Notes: generated by a model not told the origin, from the sequence alone. DNA of 64,000 bases from Bacteroidota bacterium (GCA_016722375.1 JADKJG010000010.1:1-64000); one strand, 5' to 3'. Counted from the first letter of the stretch, positions 35,636 through 45,163 are shown. Translations and numbers: made by a program.

Positions 35636-36016
35636 CCTTGACTTCCAAGAAGCCATTCTGTATATCATTATTGCTTCCGGGAGTTTCCCGATGCAATTCT
35701 CGACTAAATTATTTCCTCCGGTACTTTCCTGATATCATTATTGACTAAATAATTACCTCTAGGACTTTCCCGATACCATTTTCGACTAAATAATTGCTTC
35801 CGGGACTTTCCCGATGCCATTCTCGACTAAATTATTATCTCCGGTGTTTTCCTGATACCATTATTGACTAAATAATTACCTCTGGGACTTTCCCGACACA
35901 ATTTTCGACTAAATAATTCCTTCCGGGACTTTCCAGATGCCATTATTGACTTAATAATTATTTCCGGTAGATTCCTGACAGCATTCTCGACTAAATAATT
36001 ACCATCAGGAGAATTC
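35636..36016. repeat. Array D: 41-bp tandem units with CGGGA/TCCCG symmetry
   Basis: Nine units start at 35636, 35677, 35718, 35759, 35800, 35841, 35882, 35923 and 35964, each exactly 41 bp; a decayed tenth begins near 36005. The consensus has CCGGGACTTTCCCGAT and then CGACTAAATAATT. The first half holds the inverted repeat CGGGA-CTT-TCCCG. GACT recurs in each half, so the unit may derive from two 20/21-bp halves. A 41-bp period excludes simple coding. The rest of the gap (35428-35635) has no recognisable feature. Confidence 0.88.
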
Positions 36017-36196
36017 AAAAGCTCTGAAAGATTCAGGAAATATCAGCCATAACTCCCGTCCCAGATTATCAAAATGAAAATTGCTGACAAATATTCTGCC
36101 TTGTTAAAATTTATCGAAACGGCACTCATTAGATTGTCTGTGGAACTATATTTATATTCGCATAAGCTTAATTTTATAATCGCTAAAATAAAGTCT

Positions 36197-37183
36197 ATGT
36201 CAGCTAATAGGAAGGCTAACTTGTTCAAAAACACTTTTTTAATTAAAACCCGTGGAAGCCATCCCAAGGCACTGTCTTTCCTCACCGACTCGGCGGATAA
36301 ACTAAATGCTTCTACCGATCCGGCTATACAACTTATCTACACTGCCTTTCTTCCGCATTTCGATGCCTACAAACATTTAAACGTAGCGGTTCTAATTTCC
36401 GAAGGCACCTATAAAGGAAAAACCAACCAGTTTCAAGTTTATCTGGAAGAAATGAAAAGCAAATTGAAGCAATGGGAAGGGCCAATACATTCCGTGTTTC
36501 CAGAAGATTCGCCCACGGCTATTGAAATTTTTCCCAAAAAGAGAAATCCATTTTATAAAGGCAACTATGAAGACCGCTTGATTTCGCTCAAGGCATTGTC
36601 AGATAAACTGCTGGAGTTTACGGGAACTCAGCCGTCGCTGGTGCCGGTTCAGGCTGATGTGGCAGCTTATTATGCGCTGACCAAAGCTGCCCGCGATGTG
36701 CAACAGGGCAAGGAGGGCAACACGGATGAATTGCGCAGCCAGCGCGAAATTCAATGGAAGGCCTCGATGAAAGCATTTTGGGGCATTGTTTGGGGTGGCT
36801 TGCTCAGCCGTTTTTATAATGAAGAACACCTGCTCCATGATTATTTTGATTTGAATATTATAAACACGTATCGTTTTCATTTCTCTAAAAAATTGACGGT
36901 GGTAGCCGGTATAAACTATATAGAGATTCCGCCGCACGTGGCAGAGAAATTGAATCCGAATAGAAAGGCAGTTTTTTTGAACGACAGTCAGGATAAGATC
37001 AACCTCCAGTTCGGATTCTCTGATTCTTCCACGGCACAAGGACCGGTTCCTATAAATTTGTCTGAAGGCAATCGCAGAAAAATGAACATAGGCCATGCCG
37101 GTTGGGCACCGGGCCGCAATTTTTTGGTGGTGAATAATCTCTCGACATTCACCGGTTCATTCCACGTTGAAATTAAAGGCTGA
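36197..37183 (+). CDS. Conserved hypothetical protein downstream of array D
   Basis: From ATG 36197 (MSANRKANLFKNTFL) the product is 328 residues, soluble, without a signal peptide. An upstream ATG at 36074 would add a hydrophobic stretch of less typical composition. The N-terminal 230 residues are mainly helical; the last 90 (INTYRFHFSKKLTVVAGINY to STFTGSFHVEIKG) look like a beta-sandwich. I recognise no family. The layout, a helical part with a beta domain downstream of a repeat array, resembles the gene at 45718. Confidence 0.72.
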   Translation: MSANRKANLFKNTFLIKTRGSHPKALSFLTDSADKLNASTDPAIQLIYTAFLPHFDAYKHLNVAVLISEGTYKGKTNQFQVYLEEMKSKLKQWEGPIHSVFPEDSPTAIEIFPKKRNPFYKGNYEDRLISLKALSDKLLEFTGTQPSLVPVQADVAAYYALTKAARDVQQGKEGNTDELRSQREIQWKASMKAFWGIVWGGLLSRFYNEEHLLHDYFDLNIINTYRFHFSKKLTVVAGINYIEIPPHVAEKLNPNRKAVFLNDSQDKINLQFGFSDSSTAQGPVPINLSEGNRRKMNIGHAGWAPGRNFLVVNNLSTFTGSFHVEIKG

Positions 37184-37240
37184 GAAAGGCTGCTTGTGCT
37201 GTGCTGAAAGCACCTGAAAAAAAGAGCATCAACAGATAGA

Positions 37241-37849
37241 CTAGTAGTTCGCTTCTTTTCTCCAGTTATCAAATTCTTTTTTCTGGATTTGAGTGAACAG
37301 GTCGCGCATAGCAGCAGCCCATGCTTTTTTGTTGTCGCCTCCACCGGCTTTGGCAGTCATTTTTTTACTCCATAAAACACTGCTGTTGGCAATATCGAAA
37401 AACACTACATGAACCGTTGCTACCTGTGAGGTCTTATTAAAACTCTGCACCAAAAATGTAACACCAAGTCCTTCCTTTTTATGCCCAACCGGAGTTTTCT
37501 TAATCATCTCGGCAATAAATTCTGGTGTAAAATCTACGTCTTCATCTGCTTTCAGATTTTCGGTAGGACGCGCGAGATTCATCTTAGTAATTCCGTTAGG
37601 ATCTTTAAAAGCGGTGTTTTTTTGAAAAACCTTGGCCATGTCAATATCAATCGCCACATCATTCCATGCGCGGAAATATTCGTCTTTTATTTTGGTGGGC
37701 GATTCATCACCGAAGCCGAGCATCTTTGCTTCTGTAAAATCCATACCATACCAACCTATATTCAAGCTGCCGAAAACTTTTTTCGTGTCTTGAGCATGGA
37801 GCGAAACAATAAGAGCAAATAAGAGGAGGAACAACAAATTCTTTTTCAT
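37241..37849 (-). CDS. Secreted protein of unknown function
   Basis: A 202-residue product with a signal peptide (MKKNLLFLLLFALIVSLHAQ) followed by an alternating alpha/beta region (VGHKKEGLGVTFLVQSFNKT, then ATVHVVFFDIANSSVLWSKK). The pattern resembles Bacteroidota periplasmic proteins of unknown role. It is convergent with the 36197 gene. Confidence 0.75.
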   Translation of the reverse strand: MKKNLLFLLLFALIVSLHAQDTKKVFGSLNIGWYGMDFTEAKMLGFGDESPTKIKDEYFRAWNDVAIDIDMAKVFQKNTAFKDPNGITKMNLARPTENLKADEDVDFTPEFIAEMIKKTPVGHKKEGLGVTFLVQSFNKTSQVATVHVVFFDIANSSVLWSKKMTAKAGGGDNKKAWAAAMRDLFTQIQKKEFDNWRKEANY

Positions 37850-37897
37850 GGTTTTATATTTTCAAGGTGAAATAAATAAAAAGAAGAAAATAGAGGG

Positions 37898-39112
37898 TCA
37901 AATTCTTTTCAACCGGGCGATATAAAAACCATCGAAACCGGTTTCTGCTGGTGAAATTACTTTCTCCTCCTCCAGTTCAAACGAGATGGAGCTTCTCTTA
38001 ATGAAAGCCTGTATTTGCTTTTGGTTTTCAGAAGGGAAAATACTACAGGTGGAATAAACCAGAAGGCCTCCGGGTTTGAGCATGGGGGAGTACTCATCCA
38101 ATATTTGCGACTGCGCATTTTTTAATTCATTAATAAATTTTTCAGTCAGGCTCCATTTAGCATCTGGCTTCCGACGTAGCACACCCGTTCCAGAACAAGG
38201 AACATCCAGCAGAATCCGGTCCGCAAAACTTTGTAAGCGCGCCTGATAATTGTGGGTCAATTTACTCGCATCCAATGTTTGAATGATAAAACATCCTGCC
38301 CGATTGGCACGTCGGGTCAATTCCTCCAGTTTCTTTTCGTGCGTATCTACTGCCAGAATTTCTCCCTGATTCTTCATCAGTGCTGCAAGATGAAGCGCTT
38401 TGCCTCCGGCTCCGGCGCAGCCGTCAATCACTTTCATGCCCGACGCAACTTGAAGCATCGGAGCCACTAATTGGGAAGCAATGTCCTGTACCTCAAACAA
38501 GCCATTCTTATAAGCCGGATGACTTCTAAAATTCTTTTTAGAAAGAATGATCAATGCGTCGGGCGCTATTTCGCTTTCGGCAAATTCCACCCCTTCATCG
38601 GTAAGCTGTTTAGTGATAACCGCTTTGTTTGCTTTCAGCGTGTTGATGCGGAGGCAAAACTTTGCCGGAGTATTCAGCGCAGTAATTTCCTTTTCCCAAT
38701 CTTTCCCTAATTCCTTCAGACCCAATACATCCAACCAATCAGGAACTGATTCCCTGATTTTAGGAATGGATTGGGCGCTTTCAAACTGCTTTAGTATTGC
38801 TTCTTTATTCAACGTAGCGAACTCTTCCCATTCTGGAAGTTCATGGCCATCGGTCAGCCATTTGGTGGCGAAGATTCTCCAAATAGCGCCTTCACCCCAA
38901 GCCTCTTCATCGCTACAAAATTCATAAAGCCTTTTGTAGCGAACGATATGGTAGATGTTATCGGCTATAAAATGCCGATCGCGTGCGCCCCAAGTCTTAT
39001 TGGAGGTAAGGATTTGTTCAACTGTTGAGTCTGCCTGTTTTTTGTCAAGCAAAATATCTTTCAAACCGGCGATAACCGCCACCACTAAATTTCTGTGAAG
39101 TTTTTGCATCAT
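37898..39112 (-). CDS. RsmB/NOP-type RNA (cytosine-5) methyltransferase
   Basis: A 404-residue SAM enzyme with motif I KVIDGCAGAGGKALHLA. The catalytic pair of cysteine motifs is DVPCSGTGVLRRKPDAKW and YSTCSIFPSEN, as in RNA m5C methyltransferases. An N-terminal NusB-like helical part is present. Family members modify 16S rRNA (RsmB) or related positions; which one is not certain, so no symbol is given. It lies just after the tRNA-Leu terminator. Confidence 0.9.
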   Translation of the reverse strand: MMQKLHRNLVVAVIAGLKDILLDKKQADSTVEQILTSNKTWGARDRHFIADNIYHIVRYKRLYEFCSDEEAWGEGAIWRIFATKWLTDGHELPEWEEFATLNKEAILKQFESAQSIPKIRESVPDWLDVLGLKELGKDWEKEITALNTPAKFCLRINTLKANKAVITKQLTDEGVEFAESEIAPDALIILSKKNFRSHPAYKNGLFEVQDIASQLVAPMLQVASGMKVIDGCAGAGGKALHLAALMKNQGEILAVDTHEKKLEELTRRANRAGCFIIQTLDASKLTHNYQARLQSFADRILLDVPCSGTGVLRRKPDAKWSLTEKFINELKNAQSQILDEYSPMLKPGGLLVYSTCSIFPSENQKQIQAFIKRSSISFELEEEKVISPAETGFDGFYIARLKRI

Positions 39113-39122
39113 AACAGGGATA

Positions 39123-39155
39123 AAAAAAATAAAGTCCTGCTTTCGGCAGGACTTT
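39123..39155 (-). terminator. Terminator after tRNA-Leu
   Basis: A stem AAGTCCTGC/GCAGGACTT with a 5-nt loop, followed on the minus strand by eight T's, about 14 bp after the tRNA 3' end. Confidence 0.85.
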
Positions 39156-39168
39156 TCATTTACTCAGG

Positions 39169-39252
39169 TGCCCGAAGCGAGATTCGAACTCGCACACCCT
39201 TTCGGGCGCTACCACCTCAAGGTAGTGCGTCTACCAGTTTCGCCATCCGGGC
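39169..39252 (-). tRNA. tRNA-Leu (anticodon GAG)
   Basis: The minus strand folds into a class II tRNA. The acceptor stem is GCCCGGA/TTCGGGC, with a D arm containing AACTGGTAGACGC. The anticodon stem CTACC/GGTAG encloses the loop TTGAGGT (anticodon GAG), followed by a variable arm CGCCCGAAAGGGTG and a T arm GCGAGTTCGAATCTCGC. CCA is not encoded (CCT follows). A -7 box lies 12 bp upstream. Confidence 0.95.
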
Positions 39253-39263
39253 TTTGAGAGGTG

Positions 39264-39271
39264 CAAATATA
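39264..39271 (-). promoter_or_regulatory. -7 box for tRNA-Leu
   Basis: TATATTTG on the minus strand, 12 bp before the tRNA 5' end. It shows that the same box drives stable RNA genes. Confidence 0.6.
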
Positions 39272-39338
39272 GAAAATTGATGTTAGGCAGAAGACATCAG
39301 GCACAAAACATACCTGATTCTACAGCTTTTATAATTGG

Positions 39339-40379
39339 TTACTTTTCCTTGGATTTTTCAAGGGTGAAGGCGAAGGTAGTGCCTACTCCTACCGTGCTGC
39401 GAACGTTAATGGTTTGTTGATGTGCTTCAATAATGTGCTTTACAATGGCCAATCCCAAACCAGTACCACCTTGTTCGCGCGAGCGATGTTTATCGTTCCG
39501 GTAAAACCTTTCAAACAAACGCGGCAGGTGTTCCTCAGCAATCCCGATTCCATTGTCGCTTACTTCAATGAGAACATTTTCGTCCATGTCATAGAAGCTG
39601 GCATAACTCTCTCCACCCTCGTTTCCATACTTGATGGAGTTCTCAACCAGATTGTTTAGCACCTGCCTGATTTTCTCTTTATCAGCAAATACATATTGAG
39701 GTTTGTCGTGTCCCTTCTTTATGTGCAGCGAAATATTTTTCTTCTTCGCCCTCAGTTCCATTGATTCAAACACCTCTTTCATCAACTGGACGATGTCAAA
39801 AGATTCCATCACCATATTTATTTCACCGCGTTCCATTTTAGATATTTCATCTAAATCATCCACCAGCGTGTTGAGTCGGTCAACGCTTTTAGACGTTCTC
39901 TCCAAAAAGTGTTTTAAAACTTCGGGTTCATTCAAGGCTCCATCAAGCAGTGTATGTATATATCCCTGAATATTAAAGATGGGAGTCTTGAGTTCATGGG
40001 AGAGATTTGCGAGAAATTCTCTTCTAAATTTCTCCATCTTTTTCAAATTTTTAATTTTTTTGCTTTTATTTTTTATTTAGTTTTCTACCTGTACCTCCAT
40101 TTCACGAAGGGGATCATCACTACTTGTTTCGCCAATGGATACTTTTAAATTCTTGGTCAGTTTAAATTGATGAATCGTTTTATAAGCCAGCTTTATTCGA
40201 TTGCGAAGGTATATGTCCACGAAGTAGTAAATCAACAAGGAAGCCCCAACAAAAACCATCAAGAACATCACAGAGAAATGGAGCAAGGATGCTCCAAAGA
40301 ATAAATCAGCAATGCTCACCATCAAGGCGAGTAGCAATGAAATAATTATAGTAAGGGTTCTTGGAGAAAGCTGATTCAA
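39339..40379 (-). CDS. Sensor histidine kinase, interrupted by in-frame TAA
   Basis: Residues 1-100 (40379-40077) hold two membrane helices and a short linker. The second part, from ATG 40046, has the H-box FLANLSHELKTPIFNIQGY and the ATP-binding boxes NLVENSIKYG, EVSDNGIGIAEEHLPRLFERF and GGTGLGLAIV. Both parts are in the same frame and are separated by TAA at 40077-40079 and about 10 codons. The sequence REMEVQVEN, stop, IKNKSKKIKNLKK continues the pattern of Bacteroidota PhoR-like kinases, where a Trp usually stands near this point. Either one gene carries a nonsense change or error, or the anchor and kinase are made separately by reinitiation at 40046. No response regulator is adjacent in the window. 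Confidence 0.82.
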
Positions 40380-40448
40380 CGTTCGGTTGTTTGGCTCTAA
40401 TTTAAAATTAAAGGTAGGAGTAGTAAAACAATATCTCTTAAAAATTCA

Positions 40449-40477
40449 AAAGGCAACAGTTGGGTAACTGCTGCCTT
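40449..40477 (-). terminator. Terminator after the WYL gene
   Basis: An imperfect hairpin (AAAGGCAACAGTT with AACTGCTGCCTTT) 24 bp beyond the WYL stop on the minus strand. Confidence 0.6.
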
Positions 40478-40500
40478 TCTCTATTAGTAGGTCAAGAAAA

Positions 40501-40865
40501 TTAAACTTCGGGACTGCTTTCCAAAGCAGATTGATATAGCTCATTCAAAAATACGCTTTCATCAAAGTCCGCGCGCTTCTCAAAATTCTCATTTTTCACT
40601 TTGACAGTAGTCATACGGTCAACAATAAAAGTGCGGTAATCATTGCGAAGCCGACACCAGCCCACCAAATGCTTCTTACCATTTTTTTGAATGATAGATA
40701 TGGGTTCAACAACCCTGTGAGAAGTACCCTTTTCTCTGATTCATATTCTACTTCAACAATTTTGAAGTTTTCAATGCCATGATACAGAGCACTTAATAAA
40801 ACAGGAGAATAGTGCATGGGCCGACTGTTTCGATCAAAACCTGAGTGTGAACTATTGGTACGCAT
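40501..40865 (-). CDS. Stand-alone WYL-domain protein (frameshifted)
   Basis: The first frame (ATG 40865) encodes MRTNSSHSGFDRN to KIVEVEYESEK. The second frame continues KGTSHRVVEPISIIQKNGKK, HLVGWCRLRNDYRTFIVDRM and a tail to TAA at 40501. Adding one A to the run at 40730-40733 joins them into about 121 residues with a complete WYL domain (the HLVGWCRLRNDYRTF motif). WYL domains bind ligands or nucleic acid in transcription regulators; here there is no helix-turn-helix. Confidence 0.7.
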
Positions 40866-41015
40866 GGTGATAATTATGTTGACAAAAGTAATGGTTAAAC
40901 CCTTTCCGCCAAATTTTTAAAGAAATTTAATTTTTACAAGTTTCCGTTAAACCACTGATATTGCTACATTTCAGAAACCTATAATCAGACAAAAGTTTCC
41001 GCCTGTTTTAGACAA

Positions 41016-43622
41016 TTAGGAAAGCGACTGTTCCAGAATACCAATTTTCTTCACAGCATCTTCCTTCTTTTTCCGTTCGCCTTCAACAACTGCCGGAGGA
41101 GCGGAAGAGACAAATTTTTCGTTAGAAAGTTTCTTTTCGATGGAGGCAAGAAAACCTTTTGCGTATTCTAATTCTTCGAGCAGTTTCTTTCTTTCCTGGG
41201 CGGCATCAGACACTAAGCCTGTGTTTACAAAGAACTGTCGGTCTTTGACCATAAAGGCTTTCATGCCCTTTTGTTCTTCGGTAGTATGCTCCAAAGTTCC
41301 CAGTCTGGCCAGCTTAATCAACTTGTGCCGGAAGGAATGAAAAGGCGCCTCGCCAGAACCGGTATAGAGCATATCCACTGTTTCGGCATTCTTCTTATTT
41401 GCTTTGGCGCGGATATCGCGGATATTGGCAATGACTTCAAAAGTAAAACTCGCTTGTTCAATCAATAATTCATTCACTTTCCCGACTTTGGGATATTGAG
41501 CCACGCAAATACTTTCATTTTCCTTTCTCACTTTCAGCGAATGCCAGATTTCTTCGGTGATGAAAGGCATGAAGGGATGGAGCAACAAAGTGATCTGTTC
41601 AAAAATATCTATCGTCTTTTCGTAGGTGTAAGAATCAATAGGCTTTTGATAATCTGGTTTAATCAGTTCCAGATACCAAGAACAGAAATCATCCCAAATG
41701 AATTTATAAATAGTCATCAAGGCTTCGCTCAAACGGAAGTTCTGCATGGAAGCGTTCATAGATTCTATCGTCAAGTTGAGTTTGCTTTCAATCCATTCTA
41801 TAGCGATTTTGTTTCCTTCATTCGCTCCGTCTTCAATATGCCATCCTTTCACCAAGCGCAGCGCATTCCAAATCTTGTTGCAGAAGTTTCTTCCCTGCTC
41901 GCAAAGCGATTCATCAAAAGGCAAATCATTTCCGGCCGGTGAACAAACGAGCATACCCATCCGCACTCCATCGGCACCATACTTGCTGATGAGGTCCAAC
42001 GGATCAGGAGAATTGCCAAGACTCTTGCTCATCTTTCTTCCCAACTTATCGCGCACGATACCGGTGAGGTAAACATTCGTGAATGGTTTATCGCCTGCAA
42101 ATTCATAACCGGCAATAATCATCCTCGCCACCCAGAAAAAAAGAATCTCCGGCGCGGTTACTAAATCATTAGTCGGATAGTAGTATTTGAAATCTTTTCC
42201 CTCCCGATTATTAAACCCATCAAAAACTGTAATCGGCCAGAGCCAGGAGGAAAACCAAGTATCCACCACATCTTCATCCTGTTTAAGATTTTGAATAGCA
42301 GATTTCGGATAGCGGGTTTTGTATTCAGCTATTGCCTCCTCCTGTGTTTTTGCTACTACAAAATTTCCTTCTGCATCATACCAAGCAGGAATACGCTGCC
42401 CCCACCACAACTGACGTGAAATACACCAGTCGCGCACATTCTCCATCCAGTGTTTATAGGTGTTGATATATTTTTCAGGAATCAGACGGATGTTTTGATT
42501 CACTACATTTTCCAAAGCAGGTTTGGAAAGGTCTTTCATGTTTACAAACCATTGCAGCGATAAACGAGGCTCTACCACTGCATTGGTGCGCTCGCTTCGG
42601 CCTACCTTGTTCATGTAGTCCTCAGTCTTGATGAGAAGGCCTTCTTCTTTTAGTTTTTCAATAGCCAATTTGCGGGCTTTGAAGCGATCTACTCCAACAA
42701 ACACTTGTGCCGCTTCACTAACGGTTCCATCTTCATTGAAGCAATCAATTACAGGCAGGTTGAATTTCTTTCCTATTTCATAATCGTTGACATCATGCGC
42801 CGGAGTGATTTTCAATGCACCGGTACCGAATTCCATGTCCACATAGTCGTCAGCAATTATTTGTACTTCGCGGTTCACCATCGGAACAATTACCGTTTTG
42901 CCCACCAGATGTTTGTAACGCTCATCATTCGGATTGACGCAAACCGCCACATCGCCCATAATCGTTTCGGGACGAACGGTGGCCACAGAAATAAAATCCT
43001 CGCTACCCCTTATTTTATATTTCACAAAACACAGCAGGCTCTTCTCTTCTTGGTGAATCACCTCCTCGTTGCTCAATGTGGTCTTGGCTTGCGGATCCCA
43101 GTTGATCATGCGCAGCCCGCGATAAATCATTCCCTTGTTGTACAGATGAATGAATGCATCGGTCACCGCTTCGCTCAAAGATTCTTCCATCGTGAAGCGT
43201 GTGCGCTGCCAGTCGCAACTGGCGCCCAGTTTCTTTAACTGTTCGAGGATGATACCGCCGTACTTATCTTTCCATTCCCAAGCATATTTCAAAAACTCTT
43301 CGCGCGACAAATCACTTTTCTTGATTCCCTTTTCGCGCAGCATGTGTACCACCTTGGCTTCTGTAGCGATCGAAGCATGGTCTGTACCCGGTACCCAGCA
43401 AGCGTTCTTGCCTTCCATCCGCGCCTTCCGAATCAGAATATCCTGAATCGTATTGTTGAGCATGTGGCCCATGTGCAACACACCGGTTACATTTGGCGGA
43501 GGAATAACTATCGTGTATGGCTCTCTTCCATCCGGCTCGGAATGGAAATAGTTGTTGTGCAGCCAGTATGCGTACCATTTATCTTCAATCTCCTTCGGGT
43601 CATATATTTTCGGCAATTCCAT
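41016..43622 (-). CDS. valS: Valyl-tRNA synthetase
   Basis: An 868-residue class I synthetase starting at MELPKIYDPKEIEDKWYAYW. The HIGH motif is in PPPNVTGVLHMGHML and the KMSKS motif in KLGRKMSKSLGNSPDP; the editing domain, anticodon domain (SESICVAQYP region) and C-terminal coiled coil are all present. A longer in-frame start (43667) adds 15 atypical residues. A -7-like TATATTCG lies 25 nt upstream of the chosen ATG. Confidence 0.97.
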   Translation of the reverse strand: MELPKIYDPKEIEDKWYAYWLHNNYFHSEPDGREPYTIVIPPPNVTGVLHMGHMLNNTIQDILIRKARMEGKNACWVPGTDHASIATEAKVVHMLREKGIKKSDLSREEFLKYAWEWKDKYGGIILEQLKKLGASCDWQRTRFTMEESLSEAVTDAFIHLYNKGMIYRGLRMINWDPQAKTTLSNEEVIHQEEKSLLCFVKYKIRGSEDFISVATVRPETIMGDVAVCVNPNDERYKHLVGKTVIVPMVNREVQIIADDYVDMEFGTGALKITPAHDVNDYEIGKKFNLPVIDCFNEDGTVSEAAQVFVGVDRFKARKLAIEKLKEEGLLIKTEDYMNKVGRSERTNAVVEPRLSLQWFVNMKDLSKPALENVVNQNIRLIPEKYINTYKHWMENVRDWCISRQLWWGQRIPAWYDAEGNFVVAKTQEEAIAEYKTRYPKSAIQNLKQDEDVVDTWFSSWLWPITVFDGFNNREGKDFKYYYPTNDLVTAPEILFFWVARMIIAGYEFAGDKPFTNVYLTGIVRDKLGRKMSKSLGNSPDPLDLISKYGADGVRMGMLVCSPAGNDLPFDESLCEQGRNFCNKIWNALRLVKGWHIEDGANEGNKIAIEWIESKLNLTIESMNASMQNFRLSEALMTIYKFIWDDFCSWYLELIKPDYQKPIDSYTYEKTIDIFEQITLLLHPFMPFITEEIWHSLKVRKENESICVAQYPKVGKVNELLIEQASFTFEVIANIRDIRAKANKKNAETVDMLYTGSGEAPFHSFRHKLIKLARLGTLEHTTEEQKGMKAFMVKDRQFFVNTGLVSDAAQERKKLLEELEYAKGFLASIEKKLSNEKFVSSAPPAVVEGERKKKEDAVKKIGILEQSLS

Positions 43623-43718
43623 TGGTAATTTTTCTTTTTTCAGTCCGCGAATATATGCAATTGACAATGACCAATTAGCGAATCCACTGAGGTTGGATAA
43701 AAGTAAATAGGTACAGAA

Positions 43719-43985
43719 CTATGGGAAATATCTGTAAATCTCCTTTCGGTGAAGCACTCGTCTTAATTCAAGAACATTGTCTTTATAATATGCACCGATA
43801 CGGTATGAACCAAAACGCGCTTTGAAGCAATATTCATAACCTGTCATCTTTTCAAACCTACTAAGTTCCGCTATGGTAGCAGCATCAGGTAAGACCTCAA
43901 AAACAAAATTTTCTATTTCTTTCCTGCTTCTGTGAGGAACAAGAGAAAGGTCTTTCAGAAACCTCTTCTGATAAAGAACCTGCAT
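43719..43985 (-). CDS. RelE/ParE-type toxin
   Basis: An 88-residue basic protein with the RelE/ParE fold pattern: YQKRFLKDLSLVPHRSRKEI, FEKMTGYEYCFKARFGSYRI, and the ending VLELRRVLHRKEIYRYFP. It is the second gene of a two-gene unit after the putative antitoxin (2-bp gap). Such toxins cleave mRNA or inhibit gyrase; which one cannot be told. Confidence 0.85.
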   Translation of the reverse strand: MQVLYQKRFLKDLSLVPHRSRKEIENFVFEVLPDAATIAELSRFEKMTGYEYCFKARFGSYRIGAYYKDNVLELRRVLHRKEIYRYFP

Positions 43986-43987
43986 GA

Positions 43988-44188
43988 TTACTTCTTCTTT
44001 TTCAACTTCCGGTAATACACTTTGGCTTCTTCAGCGTTCAAAGGTTTCTCTTCGGCCTCCTTCATCAAGTGGAAAAGAGCATAGTTTTCCAACACCTCTT
44101 CAATCTTTTCGTAGGCTTCTATACTTAACTGGACAGCTACTTTCTTGTCTTTAGCATCCGTAACATAATGTGGTTTCAAGTGAAACAT
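43988..44188 (-). CDS. Antitoxin of the RelE/ParE pair
   Basis: A 66-residue protein with TDAKDKKVAVQLSIEAYEKI at the N-terminus (a Phd/RHH-adaptor-like strand-helix) and a charged helical tail. The position directly before the toxin gene and its size support the antitoxin role. Confidence 0.75.
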   Translation of the reverse strand: MFHLKPHYVTDAKDKKVAVQLSIEAYEKIEEVLENYALFHLMKEAEEKPLNAEEAKVYYRKLKKKK

Positions 44189-44234
44189 ATTTTTGGTTTG
44201 ATAAGAGTAAAGATAAAGATTTTCTTTTCAGCCT

Positions 44235-44717
44235 TTACATCGCCAATTCCTCCACCACCTCTTTCAAGTGCGGATATTCTTTCAATAGTTCTTCGCGCTT
44301 GGCCATTTCAAAATCGCGGAAATCGAAACCGGGAGCAACGGTGCAACTGACCAAGGCATATCCCTTCGCATCTTTCAGTTTAGAAGCAAACCAAAGCCCG
44401 GCAGGGATTACCGCCTGCGCAACTTCTCCGGTTTCGAGATTGTTGCCGAGATAAATATGATGCGCCTGTCCATCTTCGATGTAGGTGATTTCTAAAGTCT
44501 GCCCGCTGTGGAAGAACCAAAGTTCATCGGACTGAATGCGGTGGAAATGGGATATATCTCCATCCTCCAGCAGAAAGTAAATAGCTGTGCAACAGTTTCT
44601 TTCTTCTCCGTCGCGGTTCTTTACTTTTTCTGCGGAGCGATATGTTTCTTTATAATATCCTCCTTCGGGATGTGGGAGCATTTGAAGGTGGGAGATGATT
44701 TGTTTGGAATTTGACAA
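44235..44717 (-). CDS. Cupin (DUF985) family protein
   Basis: A 160-residue single-domain cupin with LPHPEGGYYKETYRS, SHFHRIQSDELWFFHSG and PAGLWFASKLKD, the DUF985 signatures. Metal-binding His and Glu residues are in place. The biochemical role of the family is not established. Confidence 0.9.
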   Translation of the reverse strand: MSNSKQIISHLQMLPHPEGGYYKETYRSAEKVKNRDGEERNCCTAIYFLLEDGDISHFHRIQSDELWFFHSGQTLEITYIEDGQAHHIYLGNNLETGEVAQAVIPAGLWFASKLKDAKGYALVSCTVAPGFDFRDFEMAKREELLKEYPHLKEVVEELAM

Positions 44718-44749
44718 TGTGTTGATTTGAGCATGTGATAATCAGACAA

Positions 44750-45079
44750 TTAACTTGTTCGAGCCGGTGGTATCAAAATAAAACCTGAGATAGGTACAAC
44801 AACAAGATTTATAAGATACCCAAAGAAAGCGAAGGTGACTACACCAGTCAAACATTTTGGCCCCTCAGATTGGCGGTTGTATGTCAATCCGAAAATGGAA
44901 ATATAGATTGCCATAATCGGTACGATTAAACCAACCAAAAAACAAGAGGAAACTACTCCCCAATATACTCTTCGATCAATCCATTTCATTTTGCTACTAA
45001 ACAATATGATAAAGAAAGGAGCCATTATCAATATGGCAGGAATAATAAGTCCAAAAAACAAAGCGAAAATCACTTTCAT
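44750..45079 (-). CDS. Small integral membrane protein
   Basis: From ATG 45079 (MKVIFALFFGLIIPAILIMA) the product is 109 residues with three or four hydrophobic helices. An in-frame ATG at 45124 would add a polar 15-residue leader. No family recognised. Confidence 0.6.
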   Translation of the reverse strand: MKVIFALFFGLIIPAILIMAPFFIILFSSKMKWIDRRVYWGVVSSCFLVGLIVPIMAIYISIFGLTYNRQSEGPKCLTGVVTFAFFGYLINLVVVPISGFILIPPARTS

Positions 45080-45163
45080 AATTCTTTTCCCCCAAAAATA
45101 ACAATCCTCTTTTCCAATTTCCACATCAATGCGTCAAAAAAGCCTATCCATTTACATACAAAA

